Below the pieces are notes generated by a model. That model was not told where the DNA came from. It saw nothing but the letters and a program-made list of their open reading frames with translations, and did not search any database. Source: Bathynomus jamesi (lineage: Eukaryota > Arthropoda > Malacostraca > Isopoda > Cirolanidae). From it: a stretch of DNA of 64,000 nt. How positions within the stretch are numbered: the stretch's first letter is position 1; the number at the start of each line of letters is the position of its first letter. The stretch is taken from positions 1,088,501 to 1,152,500 of the forward strand of contig JAJOZX010000482.1 of NCBI GenBank assembly GCA_023014485.1, in the 5' to 3' direction. A program made the translations under genes and the position numbers. This document shows positions 11,829 to 22,971 of the stretch, piece by piece.

Positions 11829-13201
11829 AGGGGTTCCAAAAAACCTTAGTCCCCCCATTTGCAGCTTACATGTTTATTTATATCGAAATAGTTTTTAGTG
11901 ATTATAAAAATCTATAAAATTCTTTATTTAATGCAGGTATTAAAATTACTCTAGCTGGTAAAGTGACAATATAATCGCTTCTCAATTAATTGGTGATTCG
12001 GAGAGGCAACGTGTGATAGATCGCATACGAGCAATAACATTTCGGGAAGCTCGTGATGCTGAAGCCACCTTTATAACACGTTCATGGGTTGCCAAAAAGT
12101 TGCGAAGAAGTGAGGACTTCGTCAAAAGAAATTGGAATAAAACTTTGGATGAATGTGAAATGGATACAACCAAATCTGGGCGCCCAAATTTGCCACTCTC
12201 TCAGGAAACAAAGGACATCATTGAAAGCAGTACGCGTAAGCGGAAAAAACAGCTGTGCTAAACTTTCTAGAGAGATCGAAGTGTTGAGAGGAAAGATCGT
12301 TAGTGGTGAGATCATTCGACTGTACCGTCATAGGCAAGGTTTAAAGCCTTGGTATGAACTTCCAAAGCCAAGAAAAACTCAACTTAACATCGATGACAGA
12401 ATGTGGTTTGCCCATTATCTTGAAGATTGAGATGTGGATGATTTCATGCATTTAGCTGTCTCCGATGAATTTTTTGTTTACGTAACACGTCGGCCTAACT
12501 ACCAAAATGATCGAGTGTGGGCCACAACACCAGATGAAATCGATAACAATGAACATTATCGCGAATTATTAAAAAGTCCAGACTGTGTTGGTGTGTTTGT
12601 TTTGTTCACTGCAAAGAAGCTCATGTGGGTGCTGAAGCCAAATGGTCAGAGTTGGGATGGACAGTATTTTCGTGATATTATTCTATCCCAGCATATCATT
12701 CTTTTTCTAAGAAACCCAAACAATGTTATGGATGTCGATCAGGTCACACTTCTGCACGATAAGGCCCCCTGCTTTAAGGCATTAGCCACTCAACAGTTGT
12801 TGCGGAACCATGAGATCGATTTCTTTGGAAATGAAGAATGGCCAGGAAATTCTCCTGACCTGAACGTCTGTGAACACATTGGATCAGTTATAAAGGACAA
12901 GGTTGAATGTCTCTTGTTTCAAGAACGTGCAGCAAATCGATTTTCGAAGGATACAATGACGCAACACATTGAAACTGTTTTAGCAAATTTGCGTAACGAT
13001 CAAGATCTATTCAAGTCACTTTTGGCAAGCTACCCAAAGCGAATTCAGGCTGTCTTGGAAGCCAATGGCGGGAACACCAAGTTTTAATTGTTTCTCATTA
13101 AATGCAGGATTAAGTTCTCTTTTGTAAGGTATGTTTAGTTTTACTGTACCTCTAATGGTTTAGGCCATGGGCGGGGTGGCTAAGGTTTATTGGAGCCCCC
13201 G
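11829..13201 (+). mobile_element. Tc1/mariner-superfamily element (DD37E)
   Basis: The 1373-bp element has imperfect TIRs of about 28 bp (AGGGGTTCCAAAAAACC on the left, CGGGGGCTCCAATAAACC in inverted form on the right). It sits between duplicated TA dinucleotides (11827-11828 and 13202-13203). Removing one TA plus the element restores the Gypsy gag frame exactly. It encodes one transposase on the plus strand. Confidence 0.92.
12013..13087 (+). pseudogene. DD37E Tc1/mariner transposase, broken
   Basis: The N-terminal part (MIDRIRAITFREARDAE) is a helix-turn-helix DNA-binding region. After a frameshift near 12245 it continues to a stop at 12428-12430, and then in the same frame through the catalytic core. 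The acidic residues are in AVSDEFFV, LLHDKAPC and SPDLNVCEH. I count 37 residues between the second Asp and the Glu, which places it with DD37E members of the IS630-Tc1-mariner group. The C-terminus is VLEANGGNTKF. One frameshift and one stop make it inactive. Confidence 0.88.
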
Positions 13202-13656
13202 TACATAGTTGATTGTACTACCTATGAAGATGCTATAAAGTTGCTCAATGAACTTTATATAAAACCGAAAAATGAAACGTTTGTTCGTCACCTATTAGCC
13301 ACCCGTCGTCAGGAGATGGGAGAGAAAAGCATGAGGCTAAACAAGGTGCTAATGAAACTCTTTGCGAGGAGTCTTCTACTGCTGCAGCAAGGTCTCGTAG
13401 ATGTTTCTTTTGTGGGAGTAATGTGCATCCGCGAGCTAAATGTCCTGCAAGAGAGAGTTTATGTCATAAATGTGGTATTAAAGGCCATTTTGCCAGGGTT
13501 TGTCGCTCTAATTCAAAAGCTTCTGCTTCTGTTAATACTTTAGCCTCTTTATCAGTAAAGTGACATTTTTCTATTTTTGGAGTGATAAACTAAAATGACT
13601 ATATTTTCAGGAGCCAAAAGCGGTACACCTCTCTACCTCATATATATATATATATG

Positions 13657-14458
13657 ATACACACAGACCGTGCATGGAACAAGGAACTCTTCTGGGATAA
13701 TTAAATCCACTATAGTCCGAATAAGTAATGGTAAATGACAAATACCATAGTTTTTCTTTTTCATGATGCAAGCCCGACGTGGGCAACGGGTCTCTCGCAA
13801 AGACGTCCATAAATATAGCTTCCCTCACCAGCTATCTGCAAAGCAGACAGGATCCAGCTTTGGGACATGGATCTAGGATTTAAAGCAGCCTAGCCCCACT
13901 ACATTTAGAACCTCAATATAAGTAAAAGACTCGTTGCATTCACGTCGGGTTGAATAAATCAAAGAAAAAGGGGTAACTATTATATTTTTAGCCGAAACCA
14001 AAACTTAAACCTCGACTGGCAGAATTGAGCGTCCACTTTTCAAGGCACATAACATGTCCGTTTCATGATGGGAATTAACTCAGAATGGTTCCCTGAGTTT
14101 TTTATGATACACACAGACCGTGCATGGAACAAGGAACTCTTCTGCGATAATTAAATCCACTATATTGAGGTTCTAAATGTAGTGGGGCTAGGCTGCTTTA
14201 AACCCTAGATCCATGTCCCAAAGCTGGATCCTGTCTGCTTTGCAGATAGCTGGTGAGGGAAGCTATATTTATGGGACCTCTTTGCGAGAGACCCGTTGCC
14301 CACGTCGGGCTTGCATCATGAAAAAGAAAAACTATGGTATTTGTCATTTACCATTACTTATTCGGACTATAGTGGATTTAATTATCCCAGAAGAGTTCCT
14401 TGTTCCATGCACGGTCTGTGTGTATTATAAAAAACTCAGGGAACCATTCTGAGTTCAT
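13657..14458. repeat. inverted repeat pair and TIR element
   Basis: The sequence 13657-13921 is an inverted copy of 14162-14428, about 265 bp each. The right-hand copy also has a fold-back design. Its termini, about 14079-14166 and 14364-14452, are inverted repeats starting AACTCAGAATGG (about 88 bp), so it resembles a MITE with long TIRs. The left copy lost its outer end at a (TA)n tract. I see no transposase. The spacer 13922-14078 has no recognisable content. Confidence 0.75.
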
Positions 14459-14462
14459 TTCC

Positions 14463-14490
<28 letters not shown>

Positions 14491-14493
<3 letters not shown>

Positions 14494-15743
14494 TGATGTA
14501 TCGGATGTCATTTTTTTCACATCCGCGGATGCGGATGCGGATGAGGATGTTTGATTTCAACATCCGCGGATGCGGATGCGGACGCGGATGTCTACATTTT
14601 CGTTATTTTTTAGGATATATTCGAGATTTGTTGTGTTTAACGTATATAATAAGTTATTATATAGAGAGAGCTGTAGCTATAATGTAGTATAATTGATTAA
14701 TTGTACAATAATTGCTGTACTTTTCTCTGAACATATAAAATAATATCAAGCATCTAACTAATATAGAAATCAATTAGTGAATTCGTCTGCAAATAAATTC
14801 GTTATATTTTGTTGAGTTTCAGCCACAATTAGAAACCATAATTGTGTTACCAGGATGCGGGACGTGAACCCAACTCAAATGCACCCCACCGACCTCTTTC
14901 CCCAACCTCCACCCTTATAGAAAGAGATCTTTAATTAGTTTGATAACTATTTATATTAAGTTTAAAGTTTTATTAGGCATATTTATAAATGAGTAATTAA
15001 AATAAAGTAAACTAAGATGTTCATCGTTTAATGTTCAAACTTAATTATAGGAAGGTTATGCTTAAGGAACATTAATTTTTCTGCCTTTTCTGCTGCCAGT
15101 CTGTTTCTCTTTTCAGCATATATTAATCCAGCACTGCTAAATAATCTCTCGCTTGGTACGTTTGTTGGAGGACAGGCTAAATGTTTCCTTGCAAGTTTAC
15201 TCAAGTATGGATAGATATTCTGCGTATTTTTCCACCAACTAATAGGATTGTCACATGCAGCCAGGCGTTTTTCTTGGTGATAGCTCTCGATCATTTTTAC
15301 TACATCTTTTGACATCGCGTAGGTCTCGTCATTGCTGCTTGACTCAAGAAACTGAGAGACAGATTCTGTGATAGATTTGCTTGTTGAAGGTGTTGGTTCT
15401 GTCACTGAAACTTTTATTCTTTTGGTGGGTGGCGAAGCGACAGATTCAAAAGATTGAAGCTCTTCAACTGCTTTGCCAAGTGATGATTTAACTCGTTCTA
15501 ATGTACTAGGTGAAAATAACTTAGCTTTGTAACGTGGATCTAAGTAGGTTGCAAGAGAGTAACTTCATACAAGAACAGCCTCTCGTCTTGTCGCTTGCAT
15601 CACTTTTGCGCACAATGAACTAGTTCTATTAATATAGTAGAATTTGATAATTTCCGCTTATTAATGACGTTTTATCTCAACGGTCCACATCCGCACGACA
15701 TCCGCAGTCCAAAGTGCGGATGCAGATGTGACCTACATCACTA
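14491..15743 (-). mobile_element. hAT element with GCGGAT subterminal repeats
   Basis: The ends are TAGTGATGTA and TACATCACTA (inverted). Both flanks are (TA)n, so an 8-bp atatatat duplication is compatible but not diagnostic. Subterminal tandem hexamers GCGGAT occur near 14521-14590 and in mixed orientation near 15686-15735, as expected for transposase-binding repeats. A partial hAT transposase lies on the minus strand inside. Confidence 0.85.
15028..15640 (-). pseudogene. hAT transposase C-terminal part
   Basis: The frame covers the end of the catalytic domain (YLDPRYKAKLFSP, before 15540) and the hAT dimerisation region: WWKNTQNIYPYLSKLARKHL, then PSERLFSSAGLIYAEKRNRL, ending in KIFEH-like residues at the stop. 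The motif ERLFSSAG is diagnostic of ZBED/hAT proteins. The N-terminal half, including the BED finger and first acidic residues, is missing, so the element is an internal deletion derivative. One stop or frame break lies near 15565. Confidence 0.88.

Positions 15744-16335
<592 letters not shown>

Positions 16336-16394
<59 letters not shown>
16336..16394. repeat. (TA)n microsatellite
   Basis: Pure TA dinucleotide run of about 60 bp at the 3' end of a Penelope-like fragment. Confidence 0.97.
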
Positions 16395-16395
<1 letters not shown>

Positions 16396-17460
16396 CAAAC
16401 AACCACAGGGAAAAGGAAACAGGAAGTCCGAGCGCTTTCGTGATATATTCACATCATCAAGGAGAAACAAAAAATAGACGGAGATTACAAAGTAAATGAG
16501 TTAAATACACAAGCAAAACATTCCCCATCGGCAACTCAAATTAAAGACCATAAAACCCTCTAAAGATTTTTTCAATAGATAACATAATCTGTAGGCTGCT
16601 AAATTACTAAATATAAAAGAACTATATATAGATGAAATTAGACAAAAAAAACAGTACAGAGAACAAAAATTATTATAACGGTTATTAGCACTAGTATTTA
16701 ATTAAAGCAGGCAATTAAGTGGCAAGAATTTAATGAAAACAAAGGGAATGGTGCCATCGTCTTACAGAATATTCCAAAATTTCTACAAAAATTCTGAAAA
16801 ATTTTTCCCAATAGCCAACCAGTTGAAAAGTCCAATAAACCACCCAGCACCCAAAGATTATATACGAAAGAAATATTACAATTAAAATAGACACATAAGA
16901 ATGTTAACAGTTCTTAAAATAATATTTATTTATTTAACCAAGGCAAACCGTTAATTAAGGGGCAAGAATGCGGTCAAGAAAACAATAGGCCTTTCGCCAA
17001 CTTTCTAACAATGCAAGAGTCTAATTTATACAACCCAGGGCTAATATTAAGGACCAAGTCCGCATTATTCTTGATCACACTTGATTCAAGTATATTTCTG
17101 CTAACAATAGATTTACTAAACCTTAATTTGGAAGCATTTTTCCAGTCAATGGGATGATTAGTATCTCTTACGTGAATGAAAATGGCGTTAGATTCCTGGT
17201 CACTTCTTATACTGTATTGATGCTGCTTAATACGTAATTCAAGGGTCTTACCAGTTTGGCCAATGTAAAATTTATTACATATTGTGCATGGGATTTTATA
17301 TACACAACCCTGTTCACTTAAAGGGGAGTTCTTAACCAATGAATTCTTAATTACATCTAAATTTTTGAACGCAATATTTACGTTAAAAGTCCTCAGCAGA
17401 TTCGGCAGATCAAGGAAATTTTCTCTGAATGGTAACACTAAAACATTTTTTGTGTTATAA
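16395..17460 (-). mobile_element. Penelope-like element, 3' part
   Basis: The minus-strand frame 16974-17460 encodes the Penelope GIY-YIG endonuclease: CVYKIPCTICNKFYIGQTGK, then RIKQHQYSIRSDQESNAIF. It ends with LAKGLLFS before the 3' UTR. The reverse transcriptase is absent (5' truncation at about 17460, joined to a CR1-like LINE). The tail carries a GATGA...CGAAAGCGCT module at about 16430-16470 that resembles hammerhead ribozyme cores known from Penelope-like elements. Confidence 0.85.
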
Positions 17461-18370
17461 GGAATCTTGTCCTTTACTTCGTAGAAGGTTTTCTTTCTTA
17501 TCGAACCCATTCATAATTTTGAAAACCTGGATTAGATCACCCCTTAGCCTCCTAGTCTCGAGTGTTGTCAATTTTAACTCTTTAAGCCTATCCTCGTACG
17601 TCTTTGACCTAAGCGACGGAATCATCTTAGTTGCTCGTCTTTGAACTCTTTCGATTTTGTTTATATCTTTGCGCATATGCGGATTCCAAAATTGGACCGC
17701 GTACTCCAAATGGGGTCTAACTAATGATTTATAAAGTGGAACTATAATATCGCGCGATTTGTACTCAAAATTTCGAGCTATAAAACCTAACACTTTGTTC
17801 GCTTTATTGACCGCTGCTGTACTTTGTTTCGGTACTTTTAAATCACCAGTGACTACAACTCCTAAATCTTTTTCCTGCTCTACGCTTGTTAAATCTTTCC
17901 CTGACATACTATACGCAAAATTACCGTTACGCGAACCTATATGCAAAATTTTGCACTTATCAACGTTAAATCTCATTTGCCATGTGACTGACCAAGCAAC
18001 GATTTTATTCAGATCTTCCTGGATTTTACCTCTATCTTCGTCATTAATCGCCCTACCACCCAGTTTCGTGTCATCCGCAAACTTTGAAACTGTACTGACT
18101 AGGCCGACATCTAAATCGTTAATATATATAAGAAAAAGAAGGGGCCCAATACAGAACCCTGAGGAACGCCACTCGCTACATTAGCCCAACACGACTCCGC
18201 TCCATCTACGACCACCCTCTGTTTCCTACCTCGCAACCACTCTTCTAGCCAATTTATTACTACACCCCTGATTCCATGAGCCTTAGTTTTTTCAATGAGT
18301 CTTTTGTGCGGCACAGTGTCAAACCAAACGCTTTTTGAAAATCTAAATACACTACATCAACCGCCCGATG
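17461..18370 (-). pseudogene. CR1-like LINE reverse transcriptase fragment
   Basis: Related to but distinct from the LINE at 4500-10236. Minus-strand pieces show PHKRLIEKTKAHGIRG, SGVPQGSVLGP, MRFNVDKCKILHIGSRN, VRPHLEYAVQFWNPHMRK and RRLRGDLIQVFKIMNGF. A frameshift near 18110-18140 and loss of the region before KAFD at the (TA)n tract at 18371 leave a 5'-truncated piece. Its 3' end is cut at the Penelope junction. Confidence 0.85.
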
Positions 18371-18373
18371 TCT

Positions 18374-18423
<50 letters not shown>
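18371..18423. repeat. (TA)n microsatellite
   Basis: TA dinucleotide run with one imperfection. It lies between the truncated LINE and the duplicated module. Confidence 0.95.
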
Positions 18424-18428
<5 letters not shown>

Positions 18429-18755
18429 ATAATGTTATGATGTTATAATGTTTCAGACCAACAAAGACCCTAGGATCCACTCATGGCTGGTCTACCTAAC
18501 TATGTTCGTAATTGTGCATTGTGTATGTCCTCCGTGGTGGCGGAGGGGACCTACAATTTTACGTGGGTTCCGAACCACAAGAACATAAGAAATTTATGTA
18601 AAAACTGCCTGTACATTGGCAACGACTAATTTTTACGAAACTAAATAATTATCAATTTAAAACTAATTAATTAATTATCGATTTAAAACCAAAGATAGAA
18701 TCTCTGGATCCAGAGGATCAAGTCATAATAGACTACTATCCACAAATATGTTACA

Positions 18756-18798
<43 letters not shown>

Positions 18799-19122
18799 AT
18801 AATGTTATAATGTTTCAGACCAACAAAGACCCTAGGATCCACTCATGGCTGGTCTACCTAACTGTGTTCGTAATTGTGTATTGTGTATGTCCTCCGTGGT
18901 GGCGGAGGGGACCTACAATTTTACGTGGGTTCCGAACCACAAGAACATAAGAAATTTATGTAACAACTGCCTGTACATTCGCAACGACCAATTTTTTCAA
19001 AACTAAATAATTATCAATTAAAAACTAATTAATTATCGATTTAAAACTAAAGATAGAATCTCTGGATCCAGAGGATCAAGTCATAATAGACTACTATCCA
19101 CAAATATGTTACACTCTATATC
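18424..19122 (+). repeat. tandemly duplicated 330-bp module with small Cys-rich frame
   Basis: Two direct copies (18424-18762 and 18795-19122) are separated by a (TA)n tract. Each holds a short frame starting MAGLPN, at 18483-18629 (48 residues) and 18845-19006 (53 residues). It has NCxLC and CxNC pairs about 30 residues apart. This spacing resembles the N-terminal zinc ribbon of LINE ORF1 proteins in this window (4560 and 19890). I infer a LINE 5' end, but no downstream ORF1 or ORF2 follows. Confidence 0.7.
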
Positions 19123-19279
19123 TATTTATAACCGACATGCAAATATATCAGATCCAAAGAATCCAGTCAATTTCATTACGGTACCCATCAATAGTAGTAC
19201 CTTGCCAACGAAAAATAAGTCACGGTCCATATCGATTGCGGACCAAGTCAAAATTTACAACCATATACATTACAATATA
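19123..19279. other. unassigned sequence left of MITE
   Basis: No recognised feature. A plus-strand frame of about 60 residues crosses it (SDPKNPVNFITVPINS) without a family match. Confidence 0.35.
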
Positions 19280-19528
19280 CCGGGTGCGGCAAAAGTAACG
19301 CCCTTTTAATAATTGTATCTTTATAGTTTTATACAGTATAATTTTTTAGTTTTATATTGTATCATTTTGTTATTTTTTAGTTTTTACTGAGAAAGTACTT
19401 ATTATTTTTCTTAAAATGCTGTATTTTTCTTCAAAAACCTTATTATTTCTCTTAAAATGCTGTAATTGATTTATTTCCTTCAATAAAAGAGAATAAACTA
19501 AAAAGGGCGTTATTTTTGCCGCACCCGT
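19280..19528. mobile_element. Tc1/mariner-type MITE
   Basis: The 249-bp element has near-perfect TIRs of about 28 bp (CCGGGTGCGGCAAAAGTAAC and the inverted match ending GCACCCGT). Duplicated TA dinucleotides flank it (19278-19279 and 19529-19530). No coding capacity. Confidence 0.9.
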
Positions 19529-19890
19529 TATATACTTATTGTAGACTGGTAGACATGTCTTAGGTTTTCTCAATGGGGCTCCATTACGCACTCGAACGAA
19601 TGGTTGGGAACTAGGAGAAGAGAGAAGGCTATTAATACTATTTATATTATTAGTAGAAACTGAGGCAGGAGGGGTCGTAACTGGAGTCTCAAGGGATTCT
19701 AATTTTGCCGTCAGGAGCATCACCCTTTCTTCAAGGCTTACTCTGGCCTCCTTCTCACGTTTTAACTCGTTCCTCAGCACTTCCAAGTTTGAGCACCACC
19801 TGCAAACTGTTCATTATTATTAGCCATTGTAAGCGCGTAAGCGGCAAATTTCCCTTCACAGCGACTGCAAGTACTTGACGGGGGTGCCAT
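19529..19890 (-). pseudogene. LINE ORF1 5' end
   Basis: On the minus strand an ATG at 19890 opens MAPPSSTCSRCEGKFAAYAL. After a frameshift near 19790 this continues as RWCSNLEVLRNELKREKEAR, then LEERVMLLTAKLESLE, then a Ser/Pro/Asn-rich linker. A CxxC pair followed by a WC residue pair and a coiled coil is the layout of CR1-type ORF1. The frame is cut by the MITE at 19528. Confidence 0.7.
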
Positions 19891-20425
19891 GCTTTTAATT
19901 AGTTAAACAACAAAAAACAAAAAACAAAAAAACGAGCGTTTGGAAATTAATAAATTACAACGTAGGTCTACCGCGTTTTTGAAACGCAGAAACAGGTTCT
20001 TGTAACACAAATTTATACTAAATTAATATAGAATTAAGCTACCGACAAAAGATTTGTAAAAGAAGAGTATTTATAACACTTATCTGTCCGCGATTCGACC
20101 CGACTTTTTTCCTTTTCTTTACACGGTGTGTGACCACACTCTACCTGACCTCTCGAAGGACGGAAAAATGAACCTTATGTCTCCACGTTTTGTGATAGAT
20201 TTGAAAAACAAACAAGGCAAGCCACGTGCAGTAGCTTTGGTTTGATCAAATATAGTATTGAATAACGTCAATAAATGAAATATATTCGTTAATGAATGAT
20301 TAGTAGCACGAAGTAATTTAGTTATGAATGCACCGAACACTATTTTTTAAAAACACCAACGAAAACCACTTATTCAATTGATAACACTGGACACTCGATA
20401 AAACACGTTTGTTCACAAGGAAAGA

Positions 20426-20430
<5 letters not shown>
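19891..20430. other. unassigned AT-rich sequence
   Basis: No coding frame or repeat is recognised. It probably includes the 5' UTR of the minus-strand LINE that begins at 19890. Confidence 0.35.

Positions 20431-20468
<38 letters not shown>
20431..20468. repeat. (TA)n microsatellite
   Basis: Pure TA run next to the 3' side of the hAT transposase region. Confidence 0.95.
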
Positions 20469-20470
<2 letters not shown>

Positions 20471-20594
20471 AACATAATTATTACTTCACTGCTTGTATTT
20501 TTTTTTTGAGTATATAATTATGAAAAAAATTAACTCAACTGAGAATGGCTTATATCTATGACATACCAATACACAATATTATCGTACTTGCTTT

Positions 20595-22477
20595 TCAATT
20601 CCCGTACTTTTCAGTAGATGAAATCTTCTGAAGTAACTCCGGAGTTGATTTCAACATAGTGTAGAACTCCATACAGGTTTGATTGAAGTTTATTTTAGTT
20701 AAAAGTAAAGCTTTTAGAGTTGAGACTTTCAGTTGTGCTTTCTCAGATGTCCACGTCTTATTCATTTGAGAGAAAGCACGTTCAGTCGAAGCATTAGTTC
20801 CTGGAAGACAGAGTATGAACTGAACTAATACTGACATTCGTTGATGATTGACATCTCTGGCCTTGAAATGAGTGAATACTTCCACCCAGCGCTGGTCTGT
20901 TGATAAGTTAGATGCATTCCACTCTGCTACTTTCTCATCACTAATGTACTTTGCAAAACACGTGAACTCATCAAATAATTCAGTGTCAAATTTGGGGTCA
21001 AATAGTTGTTTTTCAGCAGCAAAATCCATTGTTTTCTCAACAACTGACCACTTTGGAACTTGTTTTAATAAAGCTCACTGCATACACTCAACGTTTGGCA
21101 AGTGACCCGACCACTGATCCAAGTACTTAACACATGTGTCTTAAAACTCAACTAATATTTTCTTTACAGATAAGGAATCATTAGAATCAATCAACCCATC
21201 TTGTTCAAGTTTGTTTAAACTCCTGACTGAGAGTGGCACAAACACATTATCTTTCTTTGATTGCAAATTATCTTTCAGATCAGAAATTGCACTCATCACT
21301 TCCACAACTGATATATGTTCACCCTCAATCTTTAAAACCACTTGGTGAAAGGTGGCTGCTCGACAATGCACAAAGTTGAGCCAGATCTCTGATTGTGGGT
21401 TTTCAAAAAAGTTTTTCAGTATCACTGGACACTTGCTTTGGCTCAGAAAGTATGATCTTAGACCAGGAAACAACTTGAGTATTCTTTCAACTGCAGGCAT
21501 TAATGCCAACCACCTTATTTTACTATATCCCAGTAACTGTTTATATTCAATGTCCACAAAATCACAAAACTCTTTCAGCTCTTCTACTCGAACAGTATAG
21601 ATGTAGAAATATGAATATATTTTTGCAACCACTGTTTCCACATCAATTGGTAGACAGTCACTGGCAGACTGAACAGCATTATGTACAATATGTGCAAAAC
21701 GACCAATCACAATTAGTTCTCTACCAACGTAGTCATTTAGCTTCCTGAAAATGTTATTCACCCCTTTTCTTGCAGCACCACCAAAATTACAGTTAGTGTT
21801 ATCACCACAGAAAGCAACTAATTTTCTGCCCAGGTCATGCTCTTCAATAATATCAGTTAAATATTTCACCACAATATCTGAGGTTTCTCCAGGCTGAGAT
21901 TTAAAGTCAATAAGCTTCACTTGAGCACCTTCATATGGCTGAAAGAAGTGAATTAAAACAGGAAACAGCTTGATGTTTCCATGGTTGTTTGCCTCAGTTA
22001 GCAATGTTATGCAATGAGCATCCTTTAATTGTTTTTTAATTCTGTTTCAGCATATGGTGCAAATACATTTGAAACAATCGCTTCGCACTTTGTTTTGTTC
22101 TGGCACATGAAAATTTTGGTTCAAAGCATGTTTTCAAAATTTTTGTTGCACAGTCAGTAGATCTGAAGCTTTGATTTTCCCTGACTGTATGGTAAGCCCA
22201 CAAACCCTCAGCAGCAGCTACTTCTAAATCCTTATTACTAGGCGTCACACTTTTAAAATAATCACTCACTATCTTACTAGATGAAGCACCGATATCAGCC
22301 GATTTGTGTCTTTTTGAGCCAAGATGCTTAGTAATATCATTAATCCCACCATGTCCAATGCTGGTCACTTCTACATTTCTTACACCGTACATCACTTTCT
22401 ATTGTTGTTTTTGTAATAAATGGATATTTAGACTGCAGATGTGCATTAAATGTACACTTCCTTTTAGTTTTAGACAT
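20595..22477 (-). pseudogene. hAT transposase (BED finger, catalytic domain, dimerisation region)
   Basis: The start MSKTKRKCTFNAHLQSKYPF is at 22477. A BED-type finger with VRCKKC and a distal HLGSKRHK follows, with a frameshift near 22375. The catalytic part reads LTEANNHGNIKLFPVLIHFF, FCGDNTNCNFGG (the second acidic region) and FAHIVHNAVQ. The C-terminal dimerisation region contains CLPGTNASTERAFSQMNKTW (hAT signature), ending at 20595. Breaks near 22375, 22030 and 21110-21140 inactivate it. It belongs to the element bounded at 13556 and 22963, and its right terminus lies about 490 bp upstream of the start. Confidence 0.85.
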
Positions 22478-22971
22478 TTTGTGTTGTCAAACTAGGCCTA
22501 CGACCTTACGTACGATACAATTAATAACTTTCCTTATCCTTCAAACGAAAAAGTTTAACCTAGCTGCAAAAGAATAAAAAGGATGCAGGGATAAAAATTA
22601 ATTAAGGTTATTAATTAAGCAAACATAAAAACATAAAAACGTTACACTACAACACAACTTTACACAGAGGCCGCTAATGAAACACTGAAACGCTAGTCGG
22701 GAATCACGGCACTGCCGCACGGCGACATGTATCGTACCAGTTCAGTTTGCAAGTTAGTATTTAGATTTGGAATTCGGAATGTGGCATAATTCTATTAATT
22801 CATAAAGGACATCTAATGTCTAATGTAACAGTAATTTTAATAAAGCGGGACATTTATGAAAATTTGCTCCAAATGCTGGACATTTTCGGGACATTTTGAA
22901 AAGAGGGACACATGTCATAAATTCGGGACTGTCCCGCCCAAAATCGGGACTCTGGTCACTTTATCTATCAG

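Larger units (their letters stand above)
11650..13563 (+). pseudogene. Gypsy gag with two zinc knuckles, split by a Tc1/mariner element
   Basis: The ATG at 11650 (MDKFLKPERFD) opens the gag. A capsid-like segment follows (LWSHWFKTFQNFLAAL) and is cut at 11827 by the TA-flanked transposon. The reading frame resumes at 13202 (YIVDCTTYEDAIKLL). After a frameshift near 13325-13340 it reaches two CCHC zinc knuckles (CFFCGSNVHPRAKC and CHKCGIKGHFARVC), which bind retroelement RNA in the family. The end of the gag frame is then interrupted by the hAT insertion at 13556. Confidence 0.88.

Noticed and set aside
12434..13087. Independent gene for the 217-residue frame
   Set aside because: It is the C-terminal catalytic part of the DD37E transposase, separated from the N-terminal part by one stop and one frameshift.
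16974..17460. GIY-YIG domain as a homing endonuclease or intron-encoded gene
   Set aside because: The surrounding motifs and the companion reverse transcriptases at 58510-62345 identify it as the Penelope-like endonuclease.
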